Assembly: GCA_036874045.1 (NCBI GenBank)
Contig: CM072339.1
Coordinates: forward strand, 8,997,501 to 9,061,500
Length of the DNA stretch: 64,000 bases
Origin: Cymodocea nodosa
Lineage: Eukaryota > Streptophyta > Magnoliopsida > Alismatales > Cymodoceaceae
Direction: 5' to 3'
Shown here in pieces: positions 47,754 through 59,081 of this stretch (within the stretch, counting starts at the first letter, position 1; the number at the start of each line of letters is the position of its first letter). A program made the position numbers and the translations under genes. The notes beneath the pieces are model-generated. The model worked only from the letters and a program-made list of their open reading frames with translations. It was not told the DNA's origin and made no database searches.

Positions 47754-50700
47754 ATGGCTATTGGAAATGGTAATTTTTCTTTATATGAAGGCCAAAATCT
47801 TAATCGTCCTCCTTTATTTGATGGAATACATTTTGAATATTGGAAATATAGGATGACTATTTTTCTTCAAAGTATAGATCATAAGTTGTGGTTCATGATT
47901 TCTAAACCATATACTCCGTTAACTACTCCTTATAATACTTGGACAATTACTGAAAAAGAAAATGAAACTCTGAATGCTAAGGGCTTAAATATTTTATTCT
48001 GTGCATTGAGTTATGAACAGTTCAGTAAAGTGTCAGCATATAAATCTGCTTATGAGGTATGGCATGCATTAGAAGTTTCACATGAAGGTACTTCTCAAGT
48101 TAAAGAGACAAAAATAAACATGTTGATTCATAAGTATAAACTCTTTAAGATGCATGAAGACGAAAATATTTTTGAGATGTTTTCCAGATTTCTTGATATC
48201 ATAAACTCTTTAAAATGTTTAGGAAAGAATTTTGAACAGAAGGATTTGGTGAGGAAAATTCTCAGATCCCTAAGTTCTAAATGGTCTCAGAAAGTAACAT
48301 CAATTGAGGAATCACGAGATTTAAATGTTTATTCTATGAATGAACTTATACGAAATTTAACTGCTTATGAAGTTCAATTAAATGAATCACTAAGTCACAA
48401 CAAACTAAAAATGAAGAAAGAAATAGCCTTTGAAATTAATTCAGATTCTGATATATCTACTGATTCTGACGAGGATTTGATTTTGCTGACTAGGAAATTC
48501 AAGAAAGCATGGAAAGCTAGGAAACAGCAAAGGAACAAAAATGATAAACCCTCAACGTCAAAATCATTGAATGACAAGAATTCTTCATCTAGAAAGTATG
48601 TATGTTACAACTGTAAGAAACCTGGACATCTTTCTCCAGATTGTCCTATGAGGAAAAATGAAAAGCAAAGTAGGACAAATCAGAAGAAGACGGCTCAGAA
48701 AACTCAGAAAAAGTTTTACAAGAAAAAGGCTTTGAAGGTCACTTGGGATGACACGTCTGAAGAGTCTGAATCTGAGGAATCAGCATCAAAATCTTCACAT
48801 TCAGAAGGAGAACAAGAGTTAGAAGATATTGCTCATGTGTGCTTCATGGCAGATGAGTCTGAGGTAATATCTGATCCTGAAAGTCATTCAGATTTCAACT
48901 TTGATGAATTATTATGTGCTTATCATGCATTATTACAAAAACTTAAAGTATGTAAACTAGAAAATAAGAATATTAGAAAATCTTCATCCATTATGGAAGA
49001 AGAAAATTGTTTCCTGTCTACTACTTTAGAAAAGTTTAAATGTGATAATGAAAATCATGCTAGAGATTTGCAAAAATTTAGATTTAATGAATGTATCTTG
49101 CATGAACAAATACAAAATATAAATGCTGAAAAATTAAAGATAGAATTTGAAAATGGAATGTTGAGAAACAATATAAATGAACTTGAATTAGAGATAGATA
49201 AATTAAAACTGAGAGAGCAAGATTTAAATTCTACCTTTGAGAAATGGAATTTAAGTCAAACTAAGTTAGACAAACTAACTAGTACCCCTGCGGTGTCTTA
49301 TAAATTTGGCTTAGGATTTGATTATCCTGAATCTCAAGCCAATAAAGGATTTATTAGTTGCAGTTCAAGTAAATCTAAGACTAAAATTCCTTTTATTATG
49401 AAACAAGGTAATAAATATGTAGAAGTAGATACTTCAAGGGATGAATCTTGCAGTAATAATATAAATCAATGTGATTTGTCAAATTGTACTTCTAACATGA
49501 CTATAAATGTTTCTAAAAATCTTGTTTCTTGTTTTGGAAATTGAGTTTCTAATGTTTCTAAAATTTCAGACAATTGTAGTAAACTGAAAATTCAGAAACC
49601 TGAGCATGTAATTCAATACACTGGTATTAGACCAATTACTTATTCTGCATGTGATAAAACAAAAAAATTCTTGTGCAGAAAAAGATTTTGTATGTACGGA
49701 AAGTGTTAATACAAGTACAAAATCTTGGTATGAACTTAAAGAAATGTATAAGCATGACCAAAATAAATTAACATCTAATAAAAATATGTTTGGTCTTGAT
49801 TATACTACATCTGAAAACAAAAAGAATGATTGCAAAAGCAATAATGCTATATGTGAGTATGAAGCTAATGATAAATCAATAGTACTTACAACTAATAAGA
49901 ATATAAATGATAATGTTAAACTATTTTTAAACAAAAGGAAGAAATATGCGTTTAATGAACTTGGTCCTCAACAACATTGGGTACCAAGAAAAAGTTTTTC
50001 TTAATTTGTGTTGCAGGAGGAAACAACATCAAAATGGATCTTGGACAGTGGAGCATCAAGTCACATGACCGGACAAAAAAGTCTATTACAAAATTTTACA
50101 AATACCATGAAAGGAAGTGTAACATTTGGAAATAAAAGTAAAGATAAAATCATAGGTATGGGCAATGTTCAAATAACTCCTACTTGTGTTATTTCGAATG
50201 TACTATATGTAGAAAACCTAGGATTTAATTTGCTGAGTGTCATAAAACTAACTGAAAATGGATATTATGTAGTGTTTGAAGATAATGTATGCAAAATAAT
50301 TGATAAAAATACAGATGAAATTATGTTTATTGCTAAAAGAAAAGGTTCTGTATGTATTTTATCTTTACCTTCTGGTGCAGTTGATTTAAATTCATATTTG
50401 CTAGCTGAAACTAGTGATGCATATCTATGGCATAGAAGGATTGGGCATATAAATATGAGACTGTTACATAAACTATCTAGAAAACATTTAGTGAGAGGTT
50501 TACCAAAGATTAAATACTCAAAGAACTTTATGTGTGATGCATGTGAGTTAGGTAAACTTCACAAAAACTCTTTTAAATCCAAAACTGATATTTCAAGCAA
50601 GAGAGTCTTAGAACTTATACATATGGATCTATTTGGACCAACAAGAATCATGAGTCTTGGTGGTAAACGGTATGTATTTGTTTTAGTAGATGACTTCTCT

Positions 50701-53124
50701 AGATACACTTGGGTATATTTTCTAGCATCTAAGACAGAAGTTTTTGAAAAATTTAAAATGTTTTGCAATTTTGTTCAAAATGAGCAAAGTATCTCTATTC
50801 AAAAACTTAGGAGTGATCATGGAACTGAATTTGATAATGATCAAATGGATAACTATTGTAATGAGCATGGCATTGATCACAGATTTTCTTTTCCAAGAGC
50901 ACCGTGTCAAAATGGTGTTGTTGAGAGAAAGAATAGATCACTTCAAGAAATGGCCAGAACTATGTTGAATGAACATAAGTTACCTCAAAATCTTTGGGCT
51001 GAAGCAGTAAATACAGCTTGTTATGTTATCAACATAAGTCATTTAAGACCTCATGTTAATAAAACTCCTTTTGAAATTATGTTTAATACGGTTCCAAAAA
51101 TTTCCTATATGAAACTATTTGGCTGCAAGTGTTTTATTCTTAATACTAAGGATAAAAGGGATAAATTTCAAGCCAAATCGGATGAAGGAATTTTTGTAGG
51201 TTACTCTACTAGAAGTAAAGCCTATAGAGTATATAACAAGACTTCTAGGACTATTGAAGAAACCCTCCATGTAAGCTTCAATGAAAATTCTCTTAGAGAA
51301 TCTCAATCTAAAGCTGATAATGATGACTTGATCAATTTTCCAAATGAGTTAGAGATCAATTGAGAGATTGATGATTTATCTGAGAAAATCAAAAATATGA
51401 ACTTAAATGATCAAACTAATGATGAAAGTGATGGACTTTCAGATGTTGATGAGAATATTGAGGAAAATCAGAGAAATTGGCGTTATTCTTCATCACATCC
51501 CATTACTCAAGTCATTGGTAATATTAATGAGGGAGTTAAAACTAGAGCTTCAGTAAATTTAAATAGTATGTGTATGTTTGTTTCTATGGTGGAACCAAGG
51601 AATATACAAGAAGCATTATCTGATGAAAATTGGATAGTGGCAATGCAAGAAGAACTAAATCAATTCATCAGAAATGATGTATGGGAATTAGTCTCTCCAC
51701 CAGAAAATCAGTCCATAATAAGTACAAAGTGGATCTTTAGAAACAAAACTAACGAAACTGGTCAAATTATAAGGAATAAAGCTAGATTAGTGGCACAAGG
51801 GTATACACAGGAAGAAGGATTAGATTATGATGAAACATTTGCTCTTGTGGCTAGGTTAGAAAGTATTAGAATATTATTGGCCTATACTTGTTATATGGAT
51901 TTTAAATTATATCAAATGGATGTAAAGAGTGCATTTCTGAATGGTTTAATTAATGAAGAAATCTATGTAAAACAACCACCTGGATTTGAAGATATTAAAA
52001 ATCCTGACTTTGTGTATAAATTGAAGAAAGCCTTATATGGTTTGAAGCAAGCACCTAGATCATGGTATGAAAGATTGTCTACTTTTTTAATAGAAAAAGG
52101 CTATATCATGGGAAAAGTGGATCATACTCTATTTATTAAGAGAGATGGTAAAGATCAGATTGTTGTTCAAATATACGTGGATGATATAATCTTTGGAACA
52201 ACCTCTGATAAGTTGATAGAAATATTCTCTAAAGAGATGACTAATCAGTTTGAAATGAGTATGATAGGAGAACTTTCATATTTTCTAGGACTTCAAATTA
52301 AGCAAATGGATAAAGGTATATTTTTAAATCAGGAAAAATATGCAGATGAAATGCTTAAGAAATTTAATTTTAATGATACAAGGATTCGAGGAACTCCTAT
52401 GAGTACTACTTTAAAGTTAGATATTGATGACATAGGAAAATCTATAGATCAAAGAAAATACAGAAGTATGATTGGTTCTTTACTTTATTTGACTGCTAGT
52501 AGACTTGATATTATGTTTGCTATGTGTGTTTGTTCTAGATTTCAATCTAATCCTAAAGAATCACACTTAATTGCAGTTAAAAGAATATTTAGATATATAC
52601 AAGGAACTAAAAATTTCGGATTGTATTATTCTAAGGATAGTTCAATAGATCTTATTGGATATACTAATGCTGATTATGCAGGATCTAAATCTGATAGAAA
52701 GAGTACGAGTGGCACATGTTAATTATTGGGAAATAATTTGATGTCATGGTTTAGTAAAAAGCAAAACTGTGTAGCACTTTCTACTACAGAAGCTGAATAT
52801 GTTGCTGCTGCACTATGTTGCACTCAGATTCTGTAAATAAGGCAAACTTTAGAAGATTTTGGATTATCTTATGATACAACTGAGATTTATTGTGACAGTA
52901 GTTCTGCAATAAATCTTTCCAAAAATCCTGTATTACATTCAAGAGCAAAGCATATAGAGGTTAGACATCATTTTCTAGGAGATAACGTAATTAAAGGAAA
53001 AATTAAATTAGAATTTGTGTCTAGTAAAAGTCAATTAGCTGATATATTTACAAAACCTCTAGACGAAAATACATTCTGCAACATTAGATTAAATTTAGGT
53101 ATTTGTAGGCTATGTGATGTGTAA
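47754..53124 (+). pseudogene. gag-pol: Element E gag-pol (Copia, SIRE-like)
   Basis: Gag opens with MAIGNGNFSLYEGQNLNRPP and a UBN2-type region. It has the zinc knuckle CYNCKKPGHLSPDC (48603-48644), the KVTWDDTSEE motif and a long coiled coil. The protease motif WILDSGASSHMTG is near 50035-50073. GAG-pre-integrase LWHRRIGHINMRLLHKLSRK is followed by the integrase core with IHMDLFGPTR, LRSDHGTEFDND and NGVVERKNRSLQEMARTML. RVT_2 has YQMDVKSAFLNG and YVDDIIFG (52174-52185). RNase H has NADYAGSKSDRKSTSGTC and ALSTTEAEYVAAALC, and the end is GICRLCDV. Order protease-integrase-RT-RNase H is that of Copia. It is a fossil with a few breaks but well preserved. Confidence 0.93.
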
Positions 53125-54215
53125 AATGCTTAAACTCCACATAAAAAGATAAATATTATTGATGATGTTGTTCACCTCATAGATATTATATACTTATTAT
53201 AAATATCTAAAGTAATATCTAAACTGCTGCTTAAGATACTATGTATTTATTGTAAAATCATAGTAGTATCTTATTGATTTTAAGTAGTTTATCAATTTTA
53301 ATGTTTTTACGATTTTAAGTGGAAGTGTAAATGAAAAAGATTAAATACTTCTGACATTCTGAAATTTTGATTAAATGTTTTCTTTGAATCAAGGAAAATG
53401 CATATGATCATGCATAAATTTGACTTAATTGATTAAAATTGTAGAATAAGTTATATGTAACTCATCTTAAACTGTTAATCAAAAGTATAAGCTTATTGAA
53501 ACTGATTCATATTCTCAGTACAATCATAGAAGTAAAAATTGTATGATATTTGTGTTTTATTGCATCTGTATTAATGGAATACATATATACTGTGCATAAA
53601 ATGAAAAGTGCTTACAAAGTGAAAATCTTTGAGAGTTTATTGATCAGTTTGATCATGAGCCTTTTGTACTTGAGCAGATAGGTATGTAAGGATTGTTGTC
53701 CTGAAAAAAGATTCTTTAAATTTGGCAACCTAAGGTCCTAATCAGATCTGGGATTGTTGACTGAAAGCTCATTACACGGGTACATTAGAAACCTCCTGTA
53801 TGATTCAAGCTTTTCAAACTAACTTTTAAAGAAAATTATCAATATTTACTGTTTTGAAAAGAAAAAGTTGTTTCATTAATTACAGATATCTTTGAATCGC
53901 ATATAGTTTATACCAATATGACTACTGATTTATTGAATCAACATTAGTACTTTTGAAAACGTTTATTTGAGATACATTCTTTTATTCTCCTTGAATTGAT
54001 CGAATTGAGTTCAAAGTTGTGTTTTGATTCATATACAATAGGAATTGATTCTGGAAATCATTTTTGATGATGTCAGGATAACAGAAGTCTTTGAAAAGAA
54101 AATGTAAAAGTATAGTTATACTTAACATCTATTGTCACTACAAGTATATTTTGTATTTTAATTGAATATATTTGAAGTATATTTGTAGGGGGAGCATTAA
54201 CAATGTCAAAAAACA
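53125..54215 (+). other. Element E: noncoding module shared with Gypsy B and C
   Basis: No gene is seen. It aligns by eye with the minus strand of B 4830-6000 and C 26820-28000 through most of its length. The strongest part is about 53560-53830, with shared strings such as GATCAGATCTGGGATTGTTG-like sequence and TTGACTGAAAGCTC. It ends in a purine tract, TTGTAGGGGGAGCATTAAC (54184-54202), similar to that before the Gypsy LTR. In E it lies between pol and the accessory ORF rather than next to the LTR. Confidence 0.78.
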
Positions 54216-54708
54216 GATTAATATAATTTAAAATACAAATTTTAGTTAATCTGAATTAATGTCCTCTTAAAATCTTGATGAAATAATTTAAAAAGACAAA
54301 TAAACTATTTTAGATTCAAAGGACAAAATGTTCAAATGGTTTACTATGTTCTCAAGATAATGTTAAGTTTAGCATGTGTGTTGTTTTCGGAACGTTTTAG
54401 TTGGAAGCATCCGAAACTTGTTTAAGTGTATTAACTAGACGTTATGTTAGATAAGGTAACGTGTAAAACTGCCTCTAGACAGCGTTTTACTCGTTAGGTT
54501 AGTTAACTCAATGAGTTATACTTGAATATTTCAGGTACCTTGATTGAATAAACTTTATTCAATATTTATTTAATTTCTAAACCTGACTTATCTTCACGTT
54601 GAGTTATACTCCTAAAAACCCTATTTAAACACTTATAACATGGGGACTTAGGTTATTTGTAAACTTTGTCAAGAAAATCTTTCCCGCTTGTTGCTGTTAT
54701 AACCTGCG
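54216..54708 (+). other. Element E: spacer before the accessory ORF
   Basis: No gene is seen. It has AGTTA-type motifs, such as CTCGTTAGGTTAGTTAACTC near 54490-54510, and a TTCGGAACG...CATCCGAAAC pair near 54389-54419. A leader like those before the accessory ORF of B and D is possible. Confidence 0.5.
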
Positions 54709-56982
54709 ATGATGGTCTCCAAATTCTACAAAGGTCGTAGCAGAGGAAAAGGCAAAAGCAGAAGAGATGCAGAAGGAAAAGAAATAGAGAATGATGAAGT
54801 TCCACGTACTTGGTTCAAGAAAATATTTCGAGTGGACAAAAGGTTAGAAGAACTTTATAAAGATTACTTCTTTTCTCAGGATATATTAGATGAAGTTAGA
54901 CAAGAACTTCAACATACTGATGCAAGTATTACATACATGGGTATTCGAAGTAAATATGATAGAGAATACAGAATGAAATGTGCTGAGATTTCATTTTTGG
55001 AACAGTATGCAAAATATTTGGAAAAAGGTGTAGGTTCATCAAATAGAACTCCTCAAACTCCTATAAACGGTACAAGACTACATGCATTTGAGGAAGAGCA
55101 TGAATCAGCTGTCCCTACTCCTTTATATTCAAAACAAGTAGAATCAAATATTGCTGTAGACAAAACAAAAGTTGATAGTCTTCGAAAGGCCGTTGCAATA
55201 GAAAGTGCCTTAGAAGAATTAAAGCAGAAAACTTTTATGGAGCAATTTGAAAAGAAAACATCAATACTTGAAAAGGAGAAACAGAAATGTTATAGAAGAA
55301 GGAAAGTCAAAAAAATTATGTCTAAGGAAACAAAGTCTATTGAAAAAGGAAAATCAGATGAAAATTTATTTCCAAAGGACAATGTATGTCTAGACATTGT
55401 ACCTTATTGTGCATCTGATAAACTCATCAATTCAGAACACACTGAAACTGATGAAGATAATGAGACTTTATTTTCCCTTGCTAGAAAGCTTGAGAAGAAA
55501 TCCAAGTCAAATATAAGCTCAAGTTTTTCTATTAATACAAGTCCTAATGATGCAGAAATTGACAAATCAAAGCATCAGGCACCTGACATTGAACAAGTTA
55601 TTGCAGATATAATTGACAATGTTGAGGTAGTAACTAGTTCAAAGGCTGAATTGTCTAGAGTAACAGATATTGAAATTGTTAAGACTCCAAAAGAGCTAAA
55701 AGTTAACCAGCCTTCTACGGAATCTATAGAAGTAGAGCCTGAGAATTCACAACATGAATGAATTGTAATATATGTTGAACAAAATGAATAATTACAGACA
55801 GATACACCGGCTGTAGAATTTGTAGAAAAATTGTACTCTGAACATTCTGTAGAGACTGAACAGATGAATGTTGAGCATATTGACAATGTTCCTAACACTG
55901 TTGAAGTTGAAGAATCAAGCTTACCTGAGCAGCTTCAAGATAATATTTTGGAAGAGGAACAACATGACATTCATTTTGAAGAAGAGGTTCCTGAAGATGA
56001 ATTAAACTCTGAATCACGGCTTCAGGTATCACCTTCTTTGTGTACAATGTTAAACATTCAAGGTAATACAATTCATTTTAGATCTGAAGAAGCATTGCAG
56101 AAATATAATAATCTGATTACATGTCAGATTCTGCATGCTCGTCCAATAAAATTCAGAAATTTGATGGACATAAGAGATTTGTTTGAGTTTCAAGGCCTCA
56201 TTACATTCTTGCCAGTAGGAATGAAATGGAAGCAATACATAGAGCTTATTGCATCTTTTTATAGCAATCTGGTCAAGAATGGAAATTTTCTAAAAACTCA
56301 AATAAATGAACAGGAGTTTATATTGTCTCCTGAGTTAATTTTTGAAGTTTTAAGATTAAAGAATGAAGGTGTTGTTGTTACCAACAGATTTGACATGATA
56401 AGACAACTGGAATGGAACATTCAGTCTTTATCAAAAATTCCAGATGTATATTCTGAAATGAGATTAATGGAAAATCTGAATGCAAAGGCAAGGTTTATTG
56501 CAAATATATTGCATGCAAATTTATTTCAGAGAGTTGGACACAATATGGAAGTCAACAGAAGTTGTTTATATGCAACTTATAGCTTGCTGAATAGAATTCA
56601 AATCAATTGGTTTGATGTTTTCACTTCTCAACTACAGCATATGAGTTCAAAATTATTTTATGGTGATGCTGTATGTAGACTCATTGCAAGCCAATTGAAT
56701 TTATCCGACTGGCCCTCTAAAACTAAAGGCATGAGAGTATTTAGTGTCAAAGATTTGCAAAAATTCCAGGCCATGCATAAACCTCAACAACAACAACAAC
56801 AACAACAACCTGATACAGACCATATACAACAACAACAACAAAGTTATTCATTTCAAGCAAAACAACAAACCTAGCTACCTCCTGACTTAGTTGTAGTGCT
56901 TAATGATATCAGAAATGATATTAGGCATCTTGGAGATAAAATATGTAATGTTATAAGTGATATACTTAGGAGGGGTCGATAA
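54709..56982 (+). pseudogene. Element E accessory ORF (related to the Gypsy accessory ORF)
   Basis: The N-terminal half is charged and helix-rich, starting MMVSKFYKGRSRGKGKSRRD. The middle is acidic. The C-terminal part (about 56050-56770) is globular: IHFRSEEALQKYNNL, RDLFEFQGLITFLP, ASFYSNLVKNG, VLRLKNEGVV, LNAKARFIANILHANLFQRV, LLNRIQINWFDVF, KLFYGDAVCRLI and RVFSVKDLQKFQAMH. These line up in order with the Gypsy accessory ORF of B, C and D. Two CAA tracts encode glutamine runs (about 56785-56840). SIRE elements are known for an env-like ORF here, but I see no signal peptide or membrane segment. The copy is largely open with few breaks. Confidence 0.82.
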
Positions 56983-57454
56983 CTATTTTTGTTTGTTTCT
57001 GAATACAAAATGTAATGTTTGTATTACTTGTTTGATTTGATTGAACAATACATTTTTCTGTAAATGTTTTCAATTATTATTCTTGTTTACAGAAAGAGTT
57101 GTTGTAATTATATCTCTTATATATATATATATATTCTCTGTAATTATCTTTTTGATTAATGACAAAAAGGGGGAGAAATATTATAAAAAGATGATTATGA
57201 TCTTAATTGCATATATATATTATAAAAGGAGATGCTATTTAAATGGTTATTGTAATCTGACAGATGATAATTAGAAAACTGATACTTATATAATTATTGA
57301 CATCTGAGACGTAAAATTTACACAAACAATAGAAATAAGCTTAAGTGAACTTAAGTCAACAAATAAGTTTGTTGAATTAAAAGTTAACCCAACGAAGGTG
57401 CTTTGTTGAGTTAAACATATTTCATAATTGATTTAATATGATTTTGTCATCATC
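56983..57454 (+). other. Element E: 3' untranslated region
   Basis: No gene. An (AT)n run is at 57118-57134. A first purine tract GACAAAAAGGGGGAGAAATA is near 57161-57180. A degenerate AGTTA palindrome lies near 57365-57400. Element H (minus strand 550-190) has the same layout. Confidence 0.7.
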
Positions 57455-57468
57455 AAAAAGGGGGAGAT
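57455..57468 (+). other. Element E: polypurine tract
   Basis: AAAAAGGGGGAGAT directly precedes TGTTGAGTAT of the 3' LTR, the plus-strand primer of reverse transcription. Confidence 0.85.
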
Positions 57469-59081
57469 TGTTGAGTATTTTTGTTTTGATGATGTGTGTT
57501 GAATGAAAATAATCATATTTGCTCAATTACTATTGCTTGTGAAAAGAAATTAAAATCATCAATTAATACAGAAAAAGCTTACTGATATAAATACTTGTCT
57601 GTATTGGATCTGAAGTTAATAACTAGTTGTTTCATTGCATTAATTTCTCATTTAGCTAAACGTTAAGTTAACGTGTGTTTTTATTGAAAAGCATGATATG
57701 TTTTAATGTTATATCTTCTGTATCATGAACAGTGCACGTTTAGACAACTCGTTAAGTTAGAGTTTTGTTTTTATAGAGGTCACGTGAGAACTCGTTAAGT
57801 TAGAGGCTTAAAGGTTAAAATAGGTCACGTGATAACTCGTTAAGTTAATGAGTAAAAGAAGAGACGAACTCGTTAAGTTAGTGTTATACATGTGGTGAAA
57901 TTATAAGTTACGAATATTGTATTGTATCACGTGAGGTGCACATGTTTAACTCGTTAAGTTAACATAACTAAACGCGTTGAGTTGCTTTATTGAACACTAA
58001 GGCAACGCGTTAGGTTAGCATTATAAACTTAAGTTGTTATTTTTGCACGTGGTAAAATTCTTATTATAAAAACATTTGTGTATTACTGGTTCGTTGAGTT
58101 ATCATAACGCAACGAAGATGGTTCATTGAGTTATCATAACACAACGGAGATGGTTCGTTGAGTTATCATAACACCACGGACATAGTTCGTTGAGTTAGCT
58201 ACAGTACTTGTCACGTGAAATGGCACATGAGGAACTCGTTAATTTAGAAATGTTAAGTTATATATATACTTGTGTTACTCGTTTAGTTAACATTAAAGTA
58301 ACGACTTCTTATTACATTGATGAAAAACTTTTGGACGAGAAAGGTTGTTTTGTAGGAAATTTTTCAGAGATCCAGGACTAATGATTAAAGAAAATTAGAA
58401 ATATAAACGTGGGTTATAACGTGTGTGTTTCAATGAAGGAAAAAGAAAAGACGTGGAGAAGTGGAAAACTGGTGGTGGTTAAACGTGAAGGATATGCATG
58501 AAATGAAGATACAGTATAAAAGGCATAGAATTCTCGTTGATCAATTTATCCTTACACACAAAACAAAAAATCTTTTCAAGGATCAAATCATCCCTGCACA
58601 CCAAAAGAAAAATCTTTTTCAGTGATCAAAAACACCTTCTCGGGGAAAATCTCTCAAGTGGAAGAAAGTTCAGTGAAGCATAAAAAGGTAAGATTTTCGT
58701 CACTAAAGATTTGAAGTATCAAAAGAAAGCAAATTTGGTGAAGCATGAAAAGACAAGATATTTGTCACTAAAGAATTGCTGAAGAAGAAAAAGAAGAAGA
58801 AGAAAGATCTCAAATAGGGAGAAAAGTTTTAAATTCCGTAAATTAGTTTTCTCTGTTTGTAGTTATGAAATTGTTTAGATGATACATGGTATCGAAATAT
58901 AATTGCATCTACAATTTCTGAGGAGAATTGAATTGTATATTGTAATTGAAACCTTGAATAAAAATGATTTTATGAAAACAATGTCTCAACTTGTTTTTGA
59001 GTTTTAAAGTTTCAATTATATTTCAGAAAATATTAAAAATACACAATTCACCCCCCTCTTGTGTAGCCATACGATCCTACA
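57469..59081 (+). repeat. Element E: 3' LTR
   Basis: 1613 bp, matching the 5' LTR without net length change and with about 43 substitutions by eye. The 58-bp block shared with Gypsy B is at 57994-58051 with one difference. Confidence 0.95.

Larger units (their letters stand above)
45941..59081 (+). mobile_element. Element E: full-length SIRE-like Copia with accessory ORF
   Basis: It is 13,141 bp, flanked by GTATA (45936-45940 and 59082-59086), with two 1613-bp LTRs, a tRNA-Met primer site, gag-pol (47754-53124), a noncoding module shared with Gypsy B and C, an accessory ORF (54709-56982), a purine tract and the 3' LTR. LTRs differ at about 43 positions by eye (2.7%), or about 1 million years at 1.3e-8, and mostly by transitions. 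It looks structurally whole but is broken in a few places in its coding part. Confidence 0.95.

Noticed and set aside
54709-56982. Calling the accessory ORF a true envelope gene
   Set aside because: Its position fits env-like genes of SIRE and Athila, but no signal peptide, membrane helix or fusion-type region is visible. The plant transposon protein domain is the better label.
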